Below the pieces are notes generated by a model that worked only from the letters and a program-made list of their open reading frames with translations, did not search any database and had not been told where the DNA came from. Shown here one piece after another: positions 5,406 to 5,923 of a stretch of DNA of 5,923 nt; position 1 is the stretch's first letter, and every line of letters starts with the position of its first letter. Source of the stretch: ECT2AJA-044 sp965658225 (GTDB taxonomy: Bacteria; Bacteroidota; Bacteroidia; Flavobacteriales; ECT2AJA-044); contig CBFHRK010000097.1 of NCBI GenBank assembly GCA_965658225.1, positions 1 to 5,923 of the forward strand, written 5' to 3'. A program made the position numbers and the translations under genes.

Positions 5406-5416
5406 GTTCTTTGAAA
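5406..5416 (+). promoter_or_regulatory. boxA-like antitermination site in the rRNA leader
   Basis: GTTCTTTGAAA resembles the boxA core of bacterial rRNA leaders (E. coli TGCTCTTTAACA), where NusB and NusE bind to keep polymerase processive. A GTTCTTTGA-type motif before 16S is, to my knowledge, common in Bacteroidota. A second exact GTTCTTTG lies at 5167-5174. Confidence 0.6.
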
Positions 5417-5506
5417 ATATTGGAAGCATTTATAAGCAAGGAAAGGTAAGGAATTACTAACCTTGTCAATTACCTAGAACCAGGTCAAACATTATTCAAA
5501 GTTTTA

Positions 5507-5923
<417 letters not shown>

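Larger units (their letters stand above)
5061..5506 (+). promoter_or_regulatory. Leader and promoter region of the rRNA operon
   Basis: This 446-bp stretch between the SDR stop and 16S rRNA has no supported gene. It holds three regularly spaced promoters, an A/T-rich palindrome or tract upstream of each, small hairpins close to each expected transcript start, and boxA-like GTTCTT motifs; these are listed separately. The last part (about 5436-5506) has several short complementary stretches. Examples are AGGTAA at 5444-5449 with TTACCT at 5470-5475, and ACCT at 5472-5475 with AGGT at 5482-5485. It probably forms the upstream half of the pre-16S processing stem, whose partner would lie after 16S, outside the window. 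Confidence 0.85.

Overview
The window looks like a chromosomal stretch of a Bacteroidota member, most likely Flavobacteriales. Four lines of evidence agree. The 16S rRNA 5' part has Flavobacteriia-like wording. The first gene is a type IX secretion system (T9SS) outer-membrane protein, a system confined to this phylum. Promoters fit the Bacteroidota consensus TTG-N18/19-TAnnTTTG rather than the E. coli -35/-10. None of the start codons has a convincing Shine-Dalgarno sequence, as is usual in the phylum.

Layout, all on the + strand. (1) 1-858: the 3' part of porV, its start lying outside the window. (2) 858-1343: ispF (MEP isoprenoid pathway), overlapping the porV stop by one base. (3) 1344-1465: a gap containing a GCTAAA hexamer tandem repeat. 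(4) 1466-1951: cytidine deaminase, cdd. (5) 1990-4273: pdhA and pdhC, encoding E1 alpha and E2 of pyruvate dehydrogenase, behind a good promoter that overlaps the cdd 3' end, and closed by a strong intrinsic terminator at 4294-4317. (6) 4353-5060: a short-chain dehydrogenase/reductase (SDR) of unknown substrate. (7) 5061-5506: a leader with three tandem promoters, A/T-rich upstream elements, hairpins and boxA-like motifs. (8) 5507-end: the first ~417 nt of 16S rRNA, running off the window.

Functionally, porV belongs to protein secretion, ispF to isoprenoid precursors, cdd to pyrimidine salvage and pdhA-pdhC to acetyl-CoA supply. These are housekeeping genes that share a neighbourhood rather than one pathway. 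PDH here lacks E1 beta and E3, which must be encoded elsewhere.

I see no mobile element, CRISPR array, tRNA, toxin-antitoxin pair or defence island, and no evidence of a previously undescribed system. The most interesting structures are the regular triple promoter in front of the rRNA genes and the hexamer repeat. The repeat lies in an open frame that continues ispF past its stop codon and ends on the start codon of cdd.
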